Positions 42,450 through 51,502 of a stretch of DNA of 64,000 bases are shown here, piece by piece. The translations under genes and the position numbers were made by a program. Each line of letters begins with the position of its first letter. Positions within the stretch are counted from its first letter, which is position 1. The notes beneath the pieces were generated by a model. That model searched no databases. It saw only the letters and a list, made by a program, of their open reading frames with translations, and was not told where the DNA came from. The DNA comes from Algoriphagus taiwanensis (lineage in GTDB: Bacteria > Bacteroidota > Bacteroidia > Cytophagales > Cyclobacteriaceae): contig NZ_BTPE01000002.1 in assembly GCF_036245645.1 (NCBI RefSeq), positions 124,001-188,000 of the forward strand, in the 5' to 3' direction.

Positions 42450-43248
42450 GGAACGGTTCAATAACAAAAAAATTCTCTTAAGTTTTCTTATAACTATTCC
42501 CTTTTTGTTTGGAGGATTTATTCCCAATGAAACGATGATGCCGGCATTCCGGATGAAAAAAATTGTATTAGATGCAGGTCATGGCGGAAGTGATCCTGGT
42601 AATATTGGTTCCAAAGCCAGAGAAAAAGATATTAATCTGGCAGTGACCTTACTGGTAGGGAAGTATATCAATGAAAATATGCCGGATGTGGAAGTGATCT
42701 ACACCCGGAAGGATGATAGCTTTCCGACCCTGAAAAAACGTCCTGAAATTGCCAATACGAATAAGGCTGACCTTTTTGTTTCTATTCACTCCAATTCTGC
42801 TCCAAACAGATCCGCCTATGGGACCGAGACTTTTGTGATGGGGACCAAGCACTTTGAAGCCAACTTTGATATCGTAAAAAGAGAAAACTCAGTGATTCTT
42901 CTGGAGGAAAACTACAAGGAGGAATACGAAGGCTTTGATCCCACTTCCCCTGAATCGTACATGCTTTTTAATCTCACTCAAAAGGGATTTATCGGAAATA
43001 GCTTGAGCTTGGCTGAGCAGGTGGAGACCCAATTCAGAGATCGAGTGGGGCGAAAAAACAGAGGAGTGAAGCAGGGGCCTTTTTATGTACTTTGGACTCC
43101 ATCCATGCCGAGTGTGCTGATCGAGTTGGGTTTTCTCTCCAATTCTTCCGAAGAACAGTTTTTGATGTCCAAGCAAGGTCAGGAGTACATGGCTTCGGCA
43201 ATTTTTCGTGCCATTCGGGATTATAAAAATTCCATCGAAGTCAACTGA
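42448..43248 (+). CDS. N-acetylmuramoyl-L-alanine amidase
   Basis: A 266-residue protein with ATG 42448; the longer open frame to 42241 lies inside lptD and is rejected. A signal anchor occurs at residues 8-24, and the amidase_3 domain begins at KIVLDAGHGGSDPGN (zinc histidine in GHGG), with KRPEIANTNKADLFVSIHSN (second histidine) and the catalytic glutamate in LIELGFLSN. It cleaves the bond between muramic acid and L-alanine in peptidoglycan. Divergent from lptD, the two start codons share CATG, so each promoter must lie inside the other gene or one start is misplaced. Confidence 0.93.
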   Translation: MERFNNKKILLSFLITIPFLFGGFIPNETMMPAFRMKKIVLDAGHGGSDPGNIGSKAREKDINLAVTLLVGKYINENMPDVEVIYTRKDDSFPTLKKRPEIANTNKADLFVSIHSNSAPNRSAYGTETFVMGTKHFEANFDIVKRENSVILLEENYKEEYEGFDPTSPESYMLFNLTQKGFIGNSLSLAEQVETQFRDRVGRKNRGVKQGPFYVLWTPSMPSVLIELGFLSNSSEEQFLMSKQGQEYMASAIFRAIRDYKNSIEVN

Positions 43249-43274
43249 TTCTCAGACAGCTCAAAAAGAAAATC

Positions 43275-43304
43275 GCCCTTTTTCCCTCAGAAAAGGGCTT
43301 TTTT
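43275..43304 (+). terminator. Terminator of the amidase gene
   Basis: GCCCTTTT (43275-43282) pairs with AAAAGGGC (43291-43298) around TCCCTCAG, followed by six T residues, 26 bases after the amidase stop codon. Confidence 0.85.
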
Positions 43305-43370
43305 AATACTTTCGCTCGTAAACTTCTCCTTTTTTATGGAGTTTGTACCCTAGATAAACCCAAATATACC

Positions 43371-44996
43371 ATGCAGTCTCAAATGGAAAAGAAACCAACT
43401 ATGCAACAACTTCTCGAACAGCTTCAGACCAAACTAAATGAAGTCAAAATGGGAGGTGGTGCCAAACGAATTCAGTCCGAACATGCCAAAGGAAAGCTTA
43501 CCGCAAGAGAACGAATTGAATACCTGATTGATCCTCAGACAGATTTTTTGGAAATCGGAGCCTTTGCTGCTGATGGCATGTATGAAGAAGAAGGAGGCTG
43601 TCCATCCGCAGGAGTGGTCACAGGGATTGGATATGTGAGCGGGAGAATGTGCGTGATCGTAGCCAATGATGCGACTGTCAAAGCAGGAGCTTGGTTTCCC
43701 ATGACAGCCAAAAAGAATCTTCGAGCTCAGGAAGTTGCCATGGAAAACCGCCTTCCGATTATTTATCTGGTGGACAGTGCGGGTGTTTTCCTTCCCATGC
43801 AGAATGAGATTTTTCCTGACAAGGAGCATTTTGGAAGACAGTTTCGCAACAATGCAAAAATGTCGGCCATGGGTATTGTGCAGGTGGCCGCTATCATGGG
43901 AAGTTGCGTAGCAGGTGGGGCTTATTTGCCTATCATGTCTGATGAGGCTTTGATTGTAGACCAAACTGGCTCGATCTTCTTGGCAGGGTCCTATCTCGTA
44001 AAAGCTGCAATCGGTGAAAATGTAGACAATGAAACGCTAGGAGGAGCCACTACCCATTGTGAAATCTCCGGCGTGACGGATAACAAATACGCAAATGATC
44101 AGAAATGCCTGGATGCGATCAAGCAGATATTTTCCACTTTAGGAGAAAATCCAAAAGCAGGATTTGACCGAATTGAATCCAAAGCCCCGGCAATTTCTCC
44201 AGAGAAATTGCTTGAGATTTTTCCTCAGGACCGGGTAAAACCTTACGATATGCTTGAGATTCTGGCGGGATTGGTCGATGGAGGAGAACTTCAGGAATAC
44301 AAAAAGGATTACGGTAAAACCCTAATCTGCGCCACCGCCCGAATCGATGGTTGGGCAGTAGGTATCATCGCCAATCAGCGGAAAATCGTAAAAACTGCAA
44401 AAGGTGAAATGCAGATGGGAGGGGTAATCTACTCCGATTCTGCTGACAAAGCCGCCCGATTTATCATGAACTGCAACCAAAGGAAAATCCCTTTGGTCTT
44501 CATTCAGGATGTCAGCGGCTTCATGGTAGGGTCAAAAGCGGAGCACAGAGGCATCATCAAAGACGGCGCAAAAATGGTCAATGCTATGGCTAATTCTGTG
44601 GTGCCGAAGTTTACTGTTGTGGTGGGGAACTCCTATGGCGCGGGTAATTATGCGATGTGTGGGAAAGCTTACGATCCACGGCTGATCATCTCTTGGCCTA
44701 CAGCCCAAATGGCGGTGATGTCAGGAGCATCAGCAGCTAAAACGCTTCTGCAAATCAAGGTGTCTTCTCTAAAGAAAAGCGGGAAAACCATCACTGAAGA
44801 GGAGGAAAGCCAGCTTCTGGAAGAAATTACCAATAAATACAACGAGGAATTGAGTCCTTACTATGCGGCGGCTCGTCTTTGGGTGGATGGAGTCATCGAT
44901 CCTCGGGAAACACGAAAGACCATTAGCATGGGAATAGAGGCTGCGAATCATTCTCCGATCACAGAAAGATTCAATGTGGGCGTGATTCAAACCTGA
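43371..44996 (+). CDS. Acyl-CoA carboxylase, carboxyltransferase (beta) subunit
   Basis: A 541-residue crotonase-fold carboxyltransferase. Two repeats of the fold are present: AHGKLTARERIEYL-like HAKGKLTARERIEYLIDPQ at about 35-55, GGGYLPIM-type MGSCVAGGAYLPIMSDEA at about 183-200, and VVVGNSYGAGNYAMCGKAY in the second half. This class transfers carboxyl from biotin to methylcrotonyl-, propionyl- or geranyl-CoA; the length (about 540) and motif spacing favour a methylcrotonyl-type enzyme. The biotin-carrying subunit is not in the window. ATG 43371 or 43383 could start it. Confidence 0.9.
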   Translation: MQSQMEKKPTMQQLLEQLQTKLNEVKMGGGAKRIQSEHAKGKLTARERIEYLIDPQTDFLEIGAFAADGMYEEEGGCPSAGVVTGIGYVSGRMCVIVANDATVKAGAWFPMTAKKNLRAQEVAMENRLPIIYLVDSAGVFLPMQNEIFPDKEHFGRQFRNNAKMSAMGIVQVAAIMGSCVAGGAYLPIMSDEALIVDQTGSIFLAGSYLVKAAIGENVDNETLGGATTHCEISGVTDNKYANDQKCLDAIKQIFSTLGENPKAGFDRIESKAPAISPEKLLEIFPQDRVKPYDMLEILAGLVDGGELQEYKKDYGKTLICATARIDGWAVGIIANQRKIVKTAKGEMQMGGVIYSDSADKAARFIMNCNQRKIPLVFIQDVSGFMVGSKAEHRGIIKDGAKMVNAMANSVVPKFTVVVGNSYGAGNYAMCGKAYDPRLIISWPTAQMAVMSGASAAKTLLQIKVSSLKKSGKTITEEEESQLLEEITNKYNEELSPYYAAARLWVDGVIDPRETRKTISMGIEAANHSPITERFNVGVIQT

Positions 44997-45030
44997 TCTT
45001 TTCTTATCTTCTAAGGACAAATAGTAAAGC

Positions 45031-45876
45031 ATGAATGAATTGACTCCTTCGGAAATGATTGCTTTGGTTTCTCTCTTGGACGATCCGGACCAGGAAGTAA
45101 AAAGTCACGTGAGAGACAAAATCATTTCATTGGGCTATGGGGTAATCCCCTTTTTGGAGCTGCGATGGGAGTCCAGCTTCAATCCCGAACTCCAGAAAGA
45201 AATTGAGGATTTGGTGCATGATCTTCAGTTTTCTTTGCTGAAAGACAGACTGAAGGATTGGAGAGATTCTGAAGACCGGGACTTGTTGACTGGGCTTTGG
45301 ATCATCAATACGTATCAATATCCCGATTTGGAGTTTGAAAAGCTCAATGCGGAGATGCATCAGATTTACTTTGAAGTCTGGACTTCATTCAAAAATGACC
45401 TGCAGCCATACGATCAGATTCGGATCATCAATAATGTTCTTTTCAATACGCTAAGGTTTTCTGCCAATACCAAGAACTTTCATTCTCCGGGAAACAGTAT
45501 GCTTTCCACTGTATTGGACACCAAAAAAGGAAACCCGATCAGTTTGTGTGCGATTTATTTATTGGTAGCCAAGAAATTGGGGCTGCCGGTCTATGGAGTT
45601 AATTTGCCCAATTTATTTGTCCTTACTTATAAATCTTCAGATATCACCTTTTATATCAATGCTTTCAACAAAGGCTTGATTTTTAGCCGGCAGGATATTT
45701 ACAATTATCTGGAGCATCTGAAGATTGAGCCAAGAGAGGAGTTTTTCGAGCCTTGTTCGTATTTGGAGATCATTCTCCGCTCTTTGAGGAATCTTGCCCA
45801 TTCCTTCGAAAAGTTGGGAGAAGCAAGCAAAGTGGCTGAAATCAAAGAGCTGATTGCTATTCTCAGCGATCAATAA
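45031..45876 (+). CDS. Transglutaminase-like protein, SirB1 N-terminal type
   Basis: A 281-residue protein. Its N-terminal HEAT-like helices (1-75, FLELRWESSFNPELQKEIE) are followed by the SirB1/transglutaminase-like domain with KKGNPISLCAIYLLVAKKLG (cysteine nucleophile in LCAIY) and a later FYINAFNKG. The family usually has a catalytic Cys-His-Asp set; its targets are unknown. The gene begins 34 bases after the carboxylase, possibly co-transcribed, and ends seven bases inside the convergent redoxin gene. Confidence 0.8.
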   Translation: MNELTPSEMIALVSLLDDPDQEVKSHVRDKIISLGYGVIPFLELRWESSFNPELQKEIEDLVHDLQFSLLKDRLKDWRDSEDRDLLTGLWIINTYQYPDLEFEKLNAEMHQIYFEVWTSFKNDLQPYDQIRIINNVLFNTLRFSANTKNFHSPGNSMLSTVLDTKKGNPISLCAIYLLVAKKLGLPVYGVNLPNLFVLTYKSSDITFYINAFNKGLIFSRQDIYNYLEHLKIEPREEFFEPCSYLEIILRSLRNLAHSFEKLGEASKVAEIKELIAILSDQ

Positions 45877-46445
45877 GTCCTTAAGTTACATCCCACAGGT
45901 CTCACCTGACTGGCTGCCGGAGATTCCCCTTTTGCAATCTGATTCAGCGCGCGCTCCAGATGTCGTTCGGTCACTGCGGATTCGGCTTGAGGATTATTGT
46001 CGATGGCCCCTCTATAAGCAATCTTTGGACCCTCGGCAGATGGGATCAAGACGATCACTTCCGGGATTTTGGTAATCCCAAAGGCTTTAGCCCACTCCTT
46101 GGAATAATCGGAAAGGTAGGACATGTTCAATCCACTTTCATTGATATGATTTCTGAGCGGAAGAAAATCAGCCTCCGTATTTCCTGACTCCGGATTGACC
46201 AAAGCGAAGGTGAATCCCTGATTCTGGAAATTGCCCCTCAAAGCCTTGATCCGGTATTCATACATTTTCACAAATGGACATTCTAGGGTATGAAAGATCA
46301 AAACCAAACCTTTGCCTTTGACCATGGAGGTCAGTTCCATTGTTTTTCCAGTTACTGCATCTGGAGCCGTGAGTTGAGTATAGGATTGGGATTTCACTCC
46401 AAAAGAAAATGAAATCAGGAAAAGAAGAAGAATTAGCTTTTTCAT
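45870..46445 (-). CDS. Secreted thioredoxin-fold (redoxin) protein with a CPF site
   Basis: A 191-residue protein with a signal peptide (MKKLILLLFLISFSFGVKS). The thioredoxin fold shows LVLIFHTLECPFVKMYEYRI: a single peroxidatic-type cysteine in ECPF rather than the CXXC of thioredoxins, plus a cis-proline region IPEVIVLI and AIDNNPQAE. Peroxiredoxin-like thiol chemistry in the periplasm is the best guess. It overlaps the stop codon of the convergent gene by seven bases. The 77 bases between its start and the PPTase gene show nothing notable. Confidence 0.8.
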   Translation of the reverse strand: MKKLILLLFLISFSFGVKSQSYTQLTAPDAVTGKTMELTSMVKGKGLVLIFHTLECPFVKMYEYRIKALRGNFQNQGFTFALVNPESGNTEADFLPLRNHINESGLNMSYLSDYSKEWAKAFGITKIPEVIVLIPSAEGPKIAYRGAIDNNPQAESAVTERHLERALNQIAKGESPAASQVRPVGCNLRTY

Positions 46446-46522
46446 AGTTCAAGTGGGTTTAGGGTCTGGTATAGGCAGGGACAAATTGGCCTTTGGACCA
46501 ATACTGATTTTGACCGCCTAAT

Positions 46523-47152
46523 TCACCAAATCGTGTAAGTAAGGATGATATTTTCCAGTTTCCTTACTTGCACGGTATAGTGATGGTCTGCAAACTTCGT
46601 ACCTCTTATTCGACCTTTGATGACAGAGGCTTCGCTTGAAAAGGGCTCCAAAAGGATATTTTCCCGAAAGGAGACTCCTCTTTTGCCTTGACATTTAAAG
46701 ATGGACTCTTTCGCTGACCATGCCATGGTGTAATGAATCGGATCTTTTTCCAAAAAATCCAACTCAGTGGCATCCAAAAACCGGAAGCCGATTCTCAGGA
46801 TTTTTTCACGGATCAAATCCATATCGATTCCCACCGATTGGGACTTGTGGAAAATAGCACCCGCCAATCCCGGAGTATGACTGAGTGATACAAAGCCCTG
46901 ACCGGACATGGATTGGGATTTGCCATGCTCATCTTTGAAAAAACCAGGGTAGGGCTCACCCAGGACCTCTAAGGCCTCATGAATGGCGATCCGTGCCGTG
47001 GTCCATTCCAGTCTTTTAGCAGGATGGGAGATGTTGGCTAGGGAAAGCTTTTCACGGAAACTCAGAAAATCCAAGGATTGATTTTCATAGGAATCGATAT
47101 TCTTTATGGCTAAAGCTGAGTGAGAATCAATTTTTTCTATTTTTGTTTGCAT
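46523..47152 (-). CDS. 4'-phosphopantetheinyl transferase superfamily protein
   Basis: A 209-residue protein started at ATG 47152; the in-frame extension to 47203 covers the divergent region. The family pattern is present: GFVSLSHTPGLAGAIF (His in SHT), VGIDMDLIREKI (metal-binding Asp) and WSAKESIFKCQGKRG (Trp-Ser-Ala-Lys-Glu). It transfers phosphopantetheine from CoA to a carrier protein, either acyl carrier protein or a secondary-metabolite synthase. It is divergent from the WD40 gene, 37 bases apart. Confidence 0.88.
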   Translation of the reverse strand: MQTKIEKIDSHSALAIKNIDSYENQSLDFLSFREKLSLANISHPAKRLEWTTARIAIHEALEVLGEPYPGFFKDEHGKSQSMSGQGFVSLSHTPGLAGAIFHKSQSVGIDMDLIREKILRIGFRFLDATELDFLEKDPIHYTMAWSAKESIFKCQGKRGVSFRENILLEPFSSEASVIKGRIRGTKFADHHYTVQVRKLENIILTYTIW

Positions 47153-47188
47153 ACGCCGGTAGGGCTCCACGGTGATTCCGTTCAATAT

Positions 47189-48109
47189 ATGGCAAAAATC
47201 CAAGTAAATAAATTACATACGCTTACCGGGCACAATGACTGCATTTATGCCCTGACAGAGGGGAGCGATCCCCGATTTTTTTATACCGGGGCAGGAGATG
47301 GAATGGTGGTAGAGTGGGATATGGATCGCCCAAAAGACGGGAAGTTGATCGCAAAGCTTCCCAATTCTGTTTATGCCTTGGAAGTAGATCGCGAGCGAAA
47401 TCTTCTGTTTATAGGCCACAATTTTGAAGGGATTCATGTCATTGATCTCAATGAAAACAAGGAATTGTGGAGTATGAAGCTGACCGATCAGGCCATCTTT
47501 GACATTAAGGTATATGGCAATCTGGTATTGGTAGGCACTGGAGATGGAGTGCTGATTATCATAGACTTAGAAAATAGAGCGGTAAAGCAGCACATAAAGC
47601 TGAGCTCCAAAAGTATTCGGGTGATGGCTATTGCCCAGGGAAAAAAGCATCTGGCACTCGGACTGAGTGATCATACCATCAAAGTTCTGGATTTGAATTC
47701 CTCTTTTGAGCCCATTGCCAATCTGGTGGGCCATACCAATTCCGTTTTTGCTTTAGGGTATTCTCCGGATGAGAGTACGCTAGTCAGTGGGGCAAGAGAT
47801 GCTCATTTGAAATTTTGGAACTCCCAAGACTACAGTCTTGCTGAAAATGTCGTGGCTCACCTTTTTGCTATTAATTATCTATCTTTCAGAGAAGACGGGA
47901 AGTGGCTGGTCACCTGCTCCATGGACAAATCCATCAAGGTCTGGGATCCGGTAAATTATAAGCTACTGAAAGTCATCGATAAAGCCAGAAATGCAGGTCA
48001 TGGTACCTCGATCAACAAAATTCTATGGAATTCCTACAGTGATCAGGTCGTATCGGTGTCGGACGACAGAACCATCTCCATCTGGAAAATCGAAGAAGAA
48101 ATTTTGTAA
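47189..48109 (+). CDS. WD40-repeat beta-propeller protein
   Basis: A 306-residue protein with about seven WD40 blades, e.g. LTGHNDCIYALTEGSDP, AGDGMVVEWDMDRP, GHTNSVFALGYSPDES and CSMDKSIKVWDPVNYK. There is no signal peptide, so it is cytoplasmic, and it probably acts as a scaffold. The ATG at 47189 is chosen; a longer frame starting at 47120 runs into the opposite gene. It is followed 92 bases later by the DivIVA-like gene, which may be the functional neighbour, but no known complex links the two. Confidence 0.88.
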   Translation: MAKIQVNKLHTLTGHNDCIYALTEGSDPRFFYTGAGDGMVVEWDMDRPKDGKLIAKLPNSVYALEVDRERNLLFIGHNFEGIHVIDLNENKELWSMKLTDQAIFDIKVYGNLVLVGTGDGVLIIIDLENRAVKQHIKLSSKSIRVMAIAQGKKHLALGLSDHTIKVLDLNSSFEPIANLVGHTNSVFALGYSPDESTLVSGARDAHLKFWNSQDYSLAENVVAHLFAINYLSFREDGKWLVTCSMDKSIKVWDPVNYKLLKVIDKARNAGHGTSINKILWNSYSDQVVSVSDDRTISIWKIEEEIL

Positions 48110-48201
48110 AAGCCAATGAAGGATCAGTAGAGAAAAACAGGTTTCCATCTGGATATAATTTGGAATCTTTTCCTCTTCCCCAAAATAATAACTAGAATCC
48201 C

Positions 48202-49188
48202 ATGAAAATATCCCCAACTGCCATCCGCCAAAAAGCTTTTGAAACAGCTTTTAGAGGTTTTGAGAAAAAACAGGTAACCGATTTCCTTGAGGAAATGAGT
48301 GTGGCCATGGAGCAGATTAATCATGAAAATCTCGAGCTGAGAAGCAAGTTGCAACAGGTAGAAGCGGAAGCCAAAAGGCTGAAGGATGTGGAGGATTCAC
48401 TTTTTCGAACGCTAAAAACTGCCGAGGATACCGGAGCGAGTATCATCACTGAGGCGACCGAGGCGGCGGATCAGATCATAGGAGAAGCCAATCAGATTGC
48501 GGAACAAACTGCAAGAGAGGCTCAGCAATATGCACAAAATGTAAAAGCTCAGGCTGATGAGCATGCACGTGTCATCACTTCTGCCGCCGAAGTCAAAGCC
48601 AAAGAGACCATCAAAGAAATCCGGGAAAGTATGCAAAGCTTGGTGAGAAGCTATGACGGACTTTTGGAGCAGCGGGAGGCATTGGTCAAAAGTCTGAAAC
48701 GGCTTTCTCAAGATGCGCTCAATCAGATCGAACTCTCCGATGCACACTTTTTCCGAATCGATGCCAAAGCTTATCAAAGAGCCGTGGATGAGCTCAGCAG
48801 ATCCAGTCATTTCACCATGGCTAACATCGCCAACCTTGCTCCGGCTGTGGCTGTCCCCCACAAAGAAGATGAACCTGAGGACCAATTTGAGGAGGATATG
48901 TCAGAAGCCCACCTGGATGAGGATACCCAAAAATCTGTCGAAGCATTACAGCATGACTTGGAAGAGCAGGGTGAGTTTCCGGTAGAGGAAGAGCCCATCG
49001 AGGAGAATGTGTTTGAAGAAGAAATTGCCGAAGAATTGGAAATAGAGGTAGAAGCCAAGTCTCAGGAAGAAGAGGTTCCTGAGGAGGAAGTTCCCTTGGA
49101 AGTGCCTAAAAAAGAAGCAGAGGAACCCTCTGTGGCTAAAGAAGATCCAAAGAAATCTTCAGGCTCATTTTTTGACCAGTTTGACTGA
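48202..49188 (+). CDS. DivIVA-domain coiled-coil protein with acidic tail
   Basis: A 328-residue protein. Residues 1-60 form a DivIVA/GpsB-type domain (TAIRQKAFETAFRGFEKKQV then DFLEEMS), followed by a long coiled coil (about 55-200, rich in Ala and Glu) and an intrinsically disordered acidic tail (about 215-320) dominated by Glu. It ends with SGSFFDQFD. DivIVA proteins sense negative membrane curvature at poles and septa in Gram-positive bacteria; in Bacteroidota their role is less well described. The stop overlaps the folB start by one base. Confidence 0.85.
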   Translation: MKISPTAIRQKAFETAFRGFEKKQVTDFLEEMSVAMEQINHENLELRSKLQQVEAEAKRLKDVEDSLFRTLKTAEDTGASIITEATEAADQIIGEANQIAEQTAREAQQYAQNVKAQADEHARVITSAAEVKAKETIKEIRESMQSLVRSYDGLLEQREALVKSLKRLSQDALNQIELSDAHFFRIDAKAYQRAVDELSRSSHFTMANIANLAPAVAVPHKEDEPEDQFEEDMSEAHLDEDTQKSVEALQHDLEEQGEFPVEEEPIEENVFEEEIAEELEIEVEAKSQEEEVPEEEVPLEVPKKEAEEPSVAKEDPKKSSGSFFDQFD

Positions 49189-49553
49189 TGGGGAAAGTAG
49201 CACTGGAAGGGATTGAGTTTCATGCCTATCACGGAGCCTATCCGGAGGAATCTATTTTGGGAAATCGATTCACTTTGGATTTGGAGTTGGAGACTGACTT
49301 TAAAGATGCGATGCTCTATGACAGCCTGAAGGACACCGTGGACTATGCCAAGCTATACCAGTTGATCAAAGCCAGAATGGATGTGAAGGTAAAACTGCTC
49401 GAGCACCTAGGTCATCGGATTGTTTCCGATATTTTGGAGACTTATCCCAAAGTAAAAAGCGTCAAATTAACCCTGAAAAAGCATCATCCAGCACTGGGCG
49501 GAATAGTGCAGTACTCTGCCGTGACTGTATGCTTTCCTGAAGATTTTGCCTGA
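49188..49553 (+). CDS. folB: Dihydroneopterin aldolase
   Basis: A 121-residue enzyme of folate biosynthesis splitting dihydroneopterin into 6-hydroxymethyl-dihydropterin and glycolaldehyde. GIEFHAYHGAYPEE carries the binding residues, and DTVDYAKLYQL, LLEHLGHRIVSDIL and LTLKKHHPALGG (conserved Lys) complete the family pattern. It is translated with divIVA through a shared base (TGATG) and is followed by the DUF4268 gene after five bases. Confidence 0.92.
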   Translation: MGKVALEGIEFHAYHGAYPEESILGNRFTLDLELETDFKDAMLYDSLKDTVDYAKLYQLIKARMDVKVKLLEHLGHRIVSDILETYPKVKSVKLTLKKHHPALGGIVQYSAVTVCFPEDFA

Positions 49554-49558
49554 ATTCC

Positions 49559-50017
49559 ATGTTTTCAAGAGCTGAGCTATCCAAAATCCGGACTGAGTTC
49601 TGGATTGCTTTTGGGCAGTACATGAAGCCCGTTCCCAATGCCCAAGGCCGAAAAATCAACTGGCCCAATTACAAAACCGGAATCAAGGATATTTACTTTC
49701 GAATGCGTGCTGAGCGGGGCTATGCCTCTATCGGTATCGAGTTGGGACACGGGGATCCTGAGCTTCAGGAATTGTTTTTTGATCAGTTCAAAGAATTGAA
49801 AAACTTACTCAAAGGAAGTCTAGGGGAGGAATGGGACTGGAAACTGCATGATCTCAACGAGAATGGACAGCCGGTCACCAAAATCGAAAAAGTCCTGGAG
49901 GGTGTTCAGGTAACAAATAGGGAAGACTGGCCGAAAATCATTTCCTTTTTGAAACCACGAATCATCGCTTTGGATGAGTTTTGGGACAATGTGAAGCCCG
50001 GATTTGAGGATTTTTAG
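49559..50017 (+). CDS. DUF4268 domain protein
   Basis: A 152-residue protein fitting DUF4268: FWIAFGQYMKPVPNAQGRKI, then NWPNYKTGIKDIYFRMRAER and EEWDWKLHDLNENGQPVTKI. The domain also occurs fused to nucleases; alone, it has no known activity. It starts five bases after folB and ends overlapping the stop of the convergent DUF6265 gene. Confidence 0.85.
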   Translation: MFSRAELSKIRTEFWIAFGQYMKPVPNAQGRKINWPNYKTGIKDIYFRMRAERGYASIGIELGHGDPELQELFFDQFKELKNLLKGSLGEEWDWKLHDLNENGQPVTKIEKVLEGVQVTNREDWPKIISFLKPRIIALDEFWDNVKPGFEDF

Positions 50018-50508
50018 AGGGATTTTTTAGTATAAGTAAAGGTCTCAATTTGGGCTTCGGCTCCATTCGAGATATTGACCTGGAAAACCAACTGATCCCC
50101 TTTTCGCTCGATGGTCATTCCATTGAGCCAGACCTTTTGATCACCCATCTCGATCAACTCAAAAGTCGTCCATTCTTCCTTTTCCTCCCAGCCCGAAAGA
50201 TCCGCTCCAAAGTGCTTCAGCTTCATGCTTACACTTTCCCCTTCTTGGACCAAATTCATGAATTCCGAGAAAATCAATTTGCCCTTTTCCCAAAAACGGA
50301 AGGTGCCAATCATATGCCCATCGACTGCCGGCATCCAGACCTCTTCGCATTCACCCCCCAGTCCCGGACCGGACCAATAGCCCACCATCCAGCTAAAGTC
50401 TTCAACAGTGCCTTTCCCGGGAGTTTGATTGGGTTCAAGACTCCTGACTTGAGCAGTAGTAAAGTAACTGATGGTCAGAAATAGAAAGAGGATGGATAGT
50501 GCCTTCAT
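50014..50508 (-). CDS. Secreted DUF6265-like protein
   Basis: A 164-residue protein with ATG 50508 starting a signal peptide (MKALSILFLFLTISYFTTAQ); the longer frame to 50541 adds 11 residues of no value. The mature part has FSWMVGYWSGPGLGGECEE and EEVWMPAVDGHMIGTFRFWE, typical of a small Bacteroidota beta-barrel family (DUF6265, from memory) of lipocalin-like shape. No function is known. It shares stop-codon bases with the DUF4268 gene. Confidence 0.75.
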   Translation of the reverse strand: MKALSILFLFLTISYFTTAQVRSLEPNQTPGKGTVEDFSWMVGYWSGPGLGGECEEVWMPAVDGHMIGTFRFWEKGKLIFSEFMNLVQEGESVSMKLKHFGADLSGWEEKEEWTTFELIEMGDQKVWLNGMTIERKGDQLVFQVNISNGAEAQIETFTYTKKSL

Positions 50509-50547
50509 ATTCAAAGTGTTGGTTTTGAACAAAAGGTACACAAAAAA

Positions 50548-50862
50548 TCATTGATCGTGACGCTTTGGAATGTCCGGATTGACAAATGTAAAGCCCCGTG
50601 CTTCCTCCCCTTCAAAGAAATCAATCTGCATTCCCATCAGAAACATGTAATGCTTTTTTTCGATCAAAACGGGGATTCCGCTGATTTCAAACTGCTGATC
50701 CTCAGGCTTGGGCTTATCAAATCCCAAAGCATAGGACATTCCACCACATCCACCGCCTTTCACCCCCACACGAAGAAAATACTCCGCAGGGATGTTTTTG
50801 TGCTGCATGATATGCTTGATTTCGGCTTCTGCTTTGGATGTGATCTGAATAGGGATAAGCAT
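50548..50862 (-). CDS. A-type iron-sulfur carrier homologue lacking C-terminal cysteines
   Basis: A 104-residue protein of the HesB/IscA fold: LRVGVKGGGCGGMSYALGFD keeps the first conserved cysteine, and EGEEARGFTFVNPDIPKRH is the end. The usual Cys-Gly-Cys near the C-terminus is absent, unlike the full-length homologue at 58293-58619. It may have lost cluster binding by that site, or use the single cysteine in a dimer. It is divergent from the 50977 gene with 114 bases between. Confidence 0.85.
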   Translation of the reverse strand: MLIPIQITSKAEAEIKHIMQHKNIPAEYFLRVGVKGGGCGGMSYALGFDKPKPEDQQFEISGIPVLIEKKHYMFLMGMQIDFFEGEEARGFTFVNPDIPKRHDQ

Positions 50863-50976
50863 GCTTGGGAAATCGGTTTTTTGGAGTTTTGGTTCAGAAA
50901 TTTTAGCAAAAATACCCTTTGGGCCGGTTTTTTGAGCAATTAGAATTGCGCATATTCGAGCATCAAAACTTAACCC

Positions 50977-51498
50977 ATGGATTTTCTTTTAGAACTGTTA
51001 AAAATCATCCTTCCAGCTGGAGCTGTATTGTACGGCATGTATCTGGTGGTGATGTCCTTTCTTTCCAAAGAAAGAGAAAAAATGCTGGTGGACCTCAAAA
51101 CCCAAAATACACAACTAGTCCTGCCTATTCGGCTTCAGGCTGCTGAAAGGCTCTGCCTGCTTTTGGAACGAATTTCTCCCAATAATCTGGTGCGAAGATC
51201 CAATCCCTCTCAATTTACTGCTGCCGAACTGCACCCGATGTTGCTTTCCGAGGTAAGAGAGGAGTTTAATCACAATCTGAGTCAGCAGGTATATTTCAGT
51301 GAAGAGACATGGGAAGCCGTAAGAAGAGCTGTGGAGGATGTGATCACTTTGCTAAATATGAGCCGGCAGGAATTGGGTCCTGATGCCTCGGGAATGGAAC
51401 TGGCGAAAGCTATTTTCACCCAATTTTTGGATAAAAAAAATGATGCTATAGGCTATGCTTTGAAACAGGTCAAGTCAGAAATTCAATTATATTTCTAA
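50977..51498 (+). CDS. Conserved membrane-anchored protein (DUF7935-like)
   Basis: A 173-residue protein with an N-terminal membrane helix (about residues 7-29) and a soluble helical domain containing TQLVLPIRLQAAERLCLLLERI and EEFNHNLSQQVYFSEETWEA. I recognise this as a conserved Bacteroidota pattern, possibly the family DUF7935, but no function is known. The next gene (DUF1232) follows after four bases, so the two are likely co-translated. Possible promoter at 50931-50960 (TTTG and TATTCGAG). Confidence 0.65.
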   Translation: MDFLLELLKIILPAGAVLYGMYLVVMSFLSKEREKMLVDLKTQNTQLVLPIRLQAAERLCLLLERISPNNLVRRSNPSQFTAAELHPMLLSEVREEFNHNLSQQVYFSEETWEAVRRAVEDVITLLNMSRQELGPDASGMELAKAIFTQFLDKKNDAIGYALKQVKSEIQLYF

Positions 51499-51502
51499 TC
51501 CC

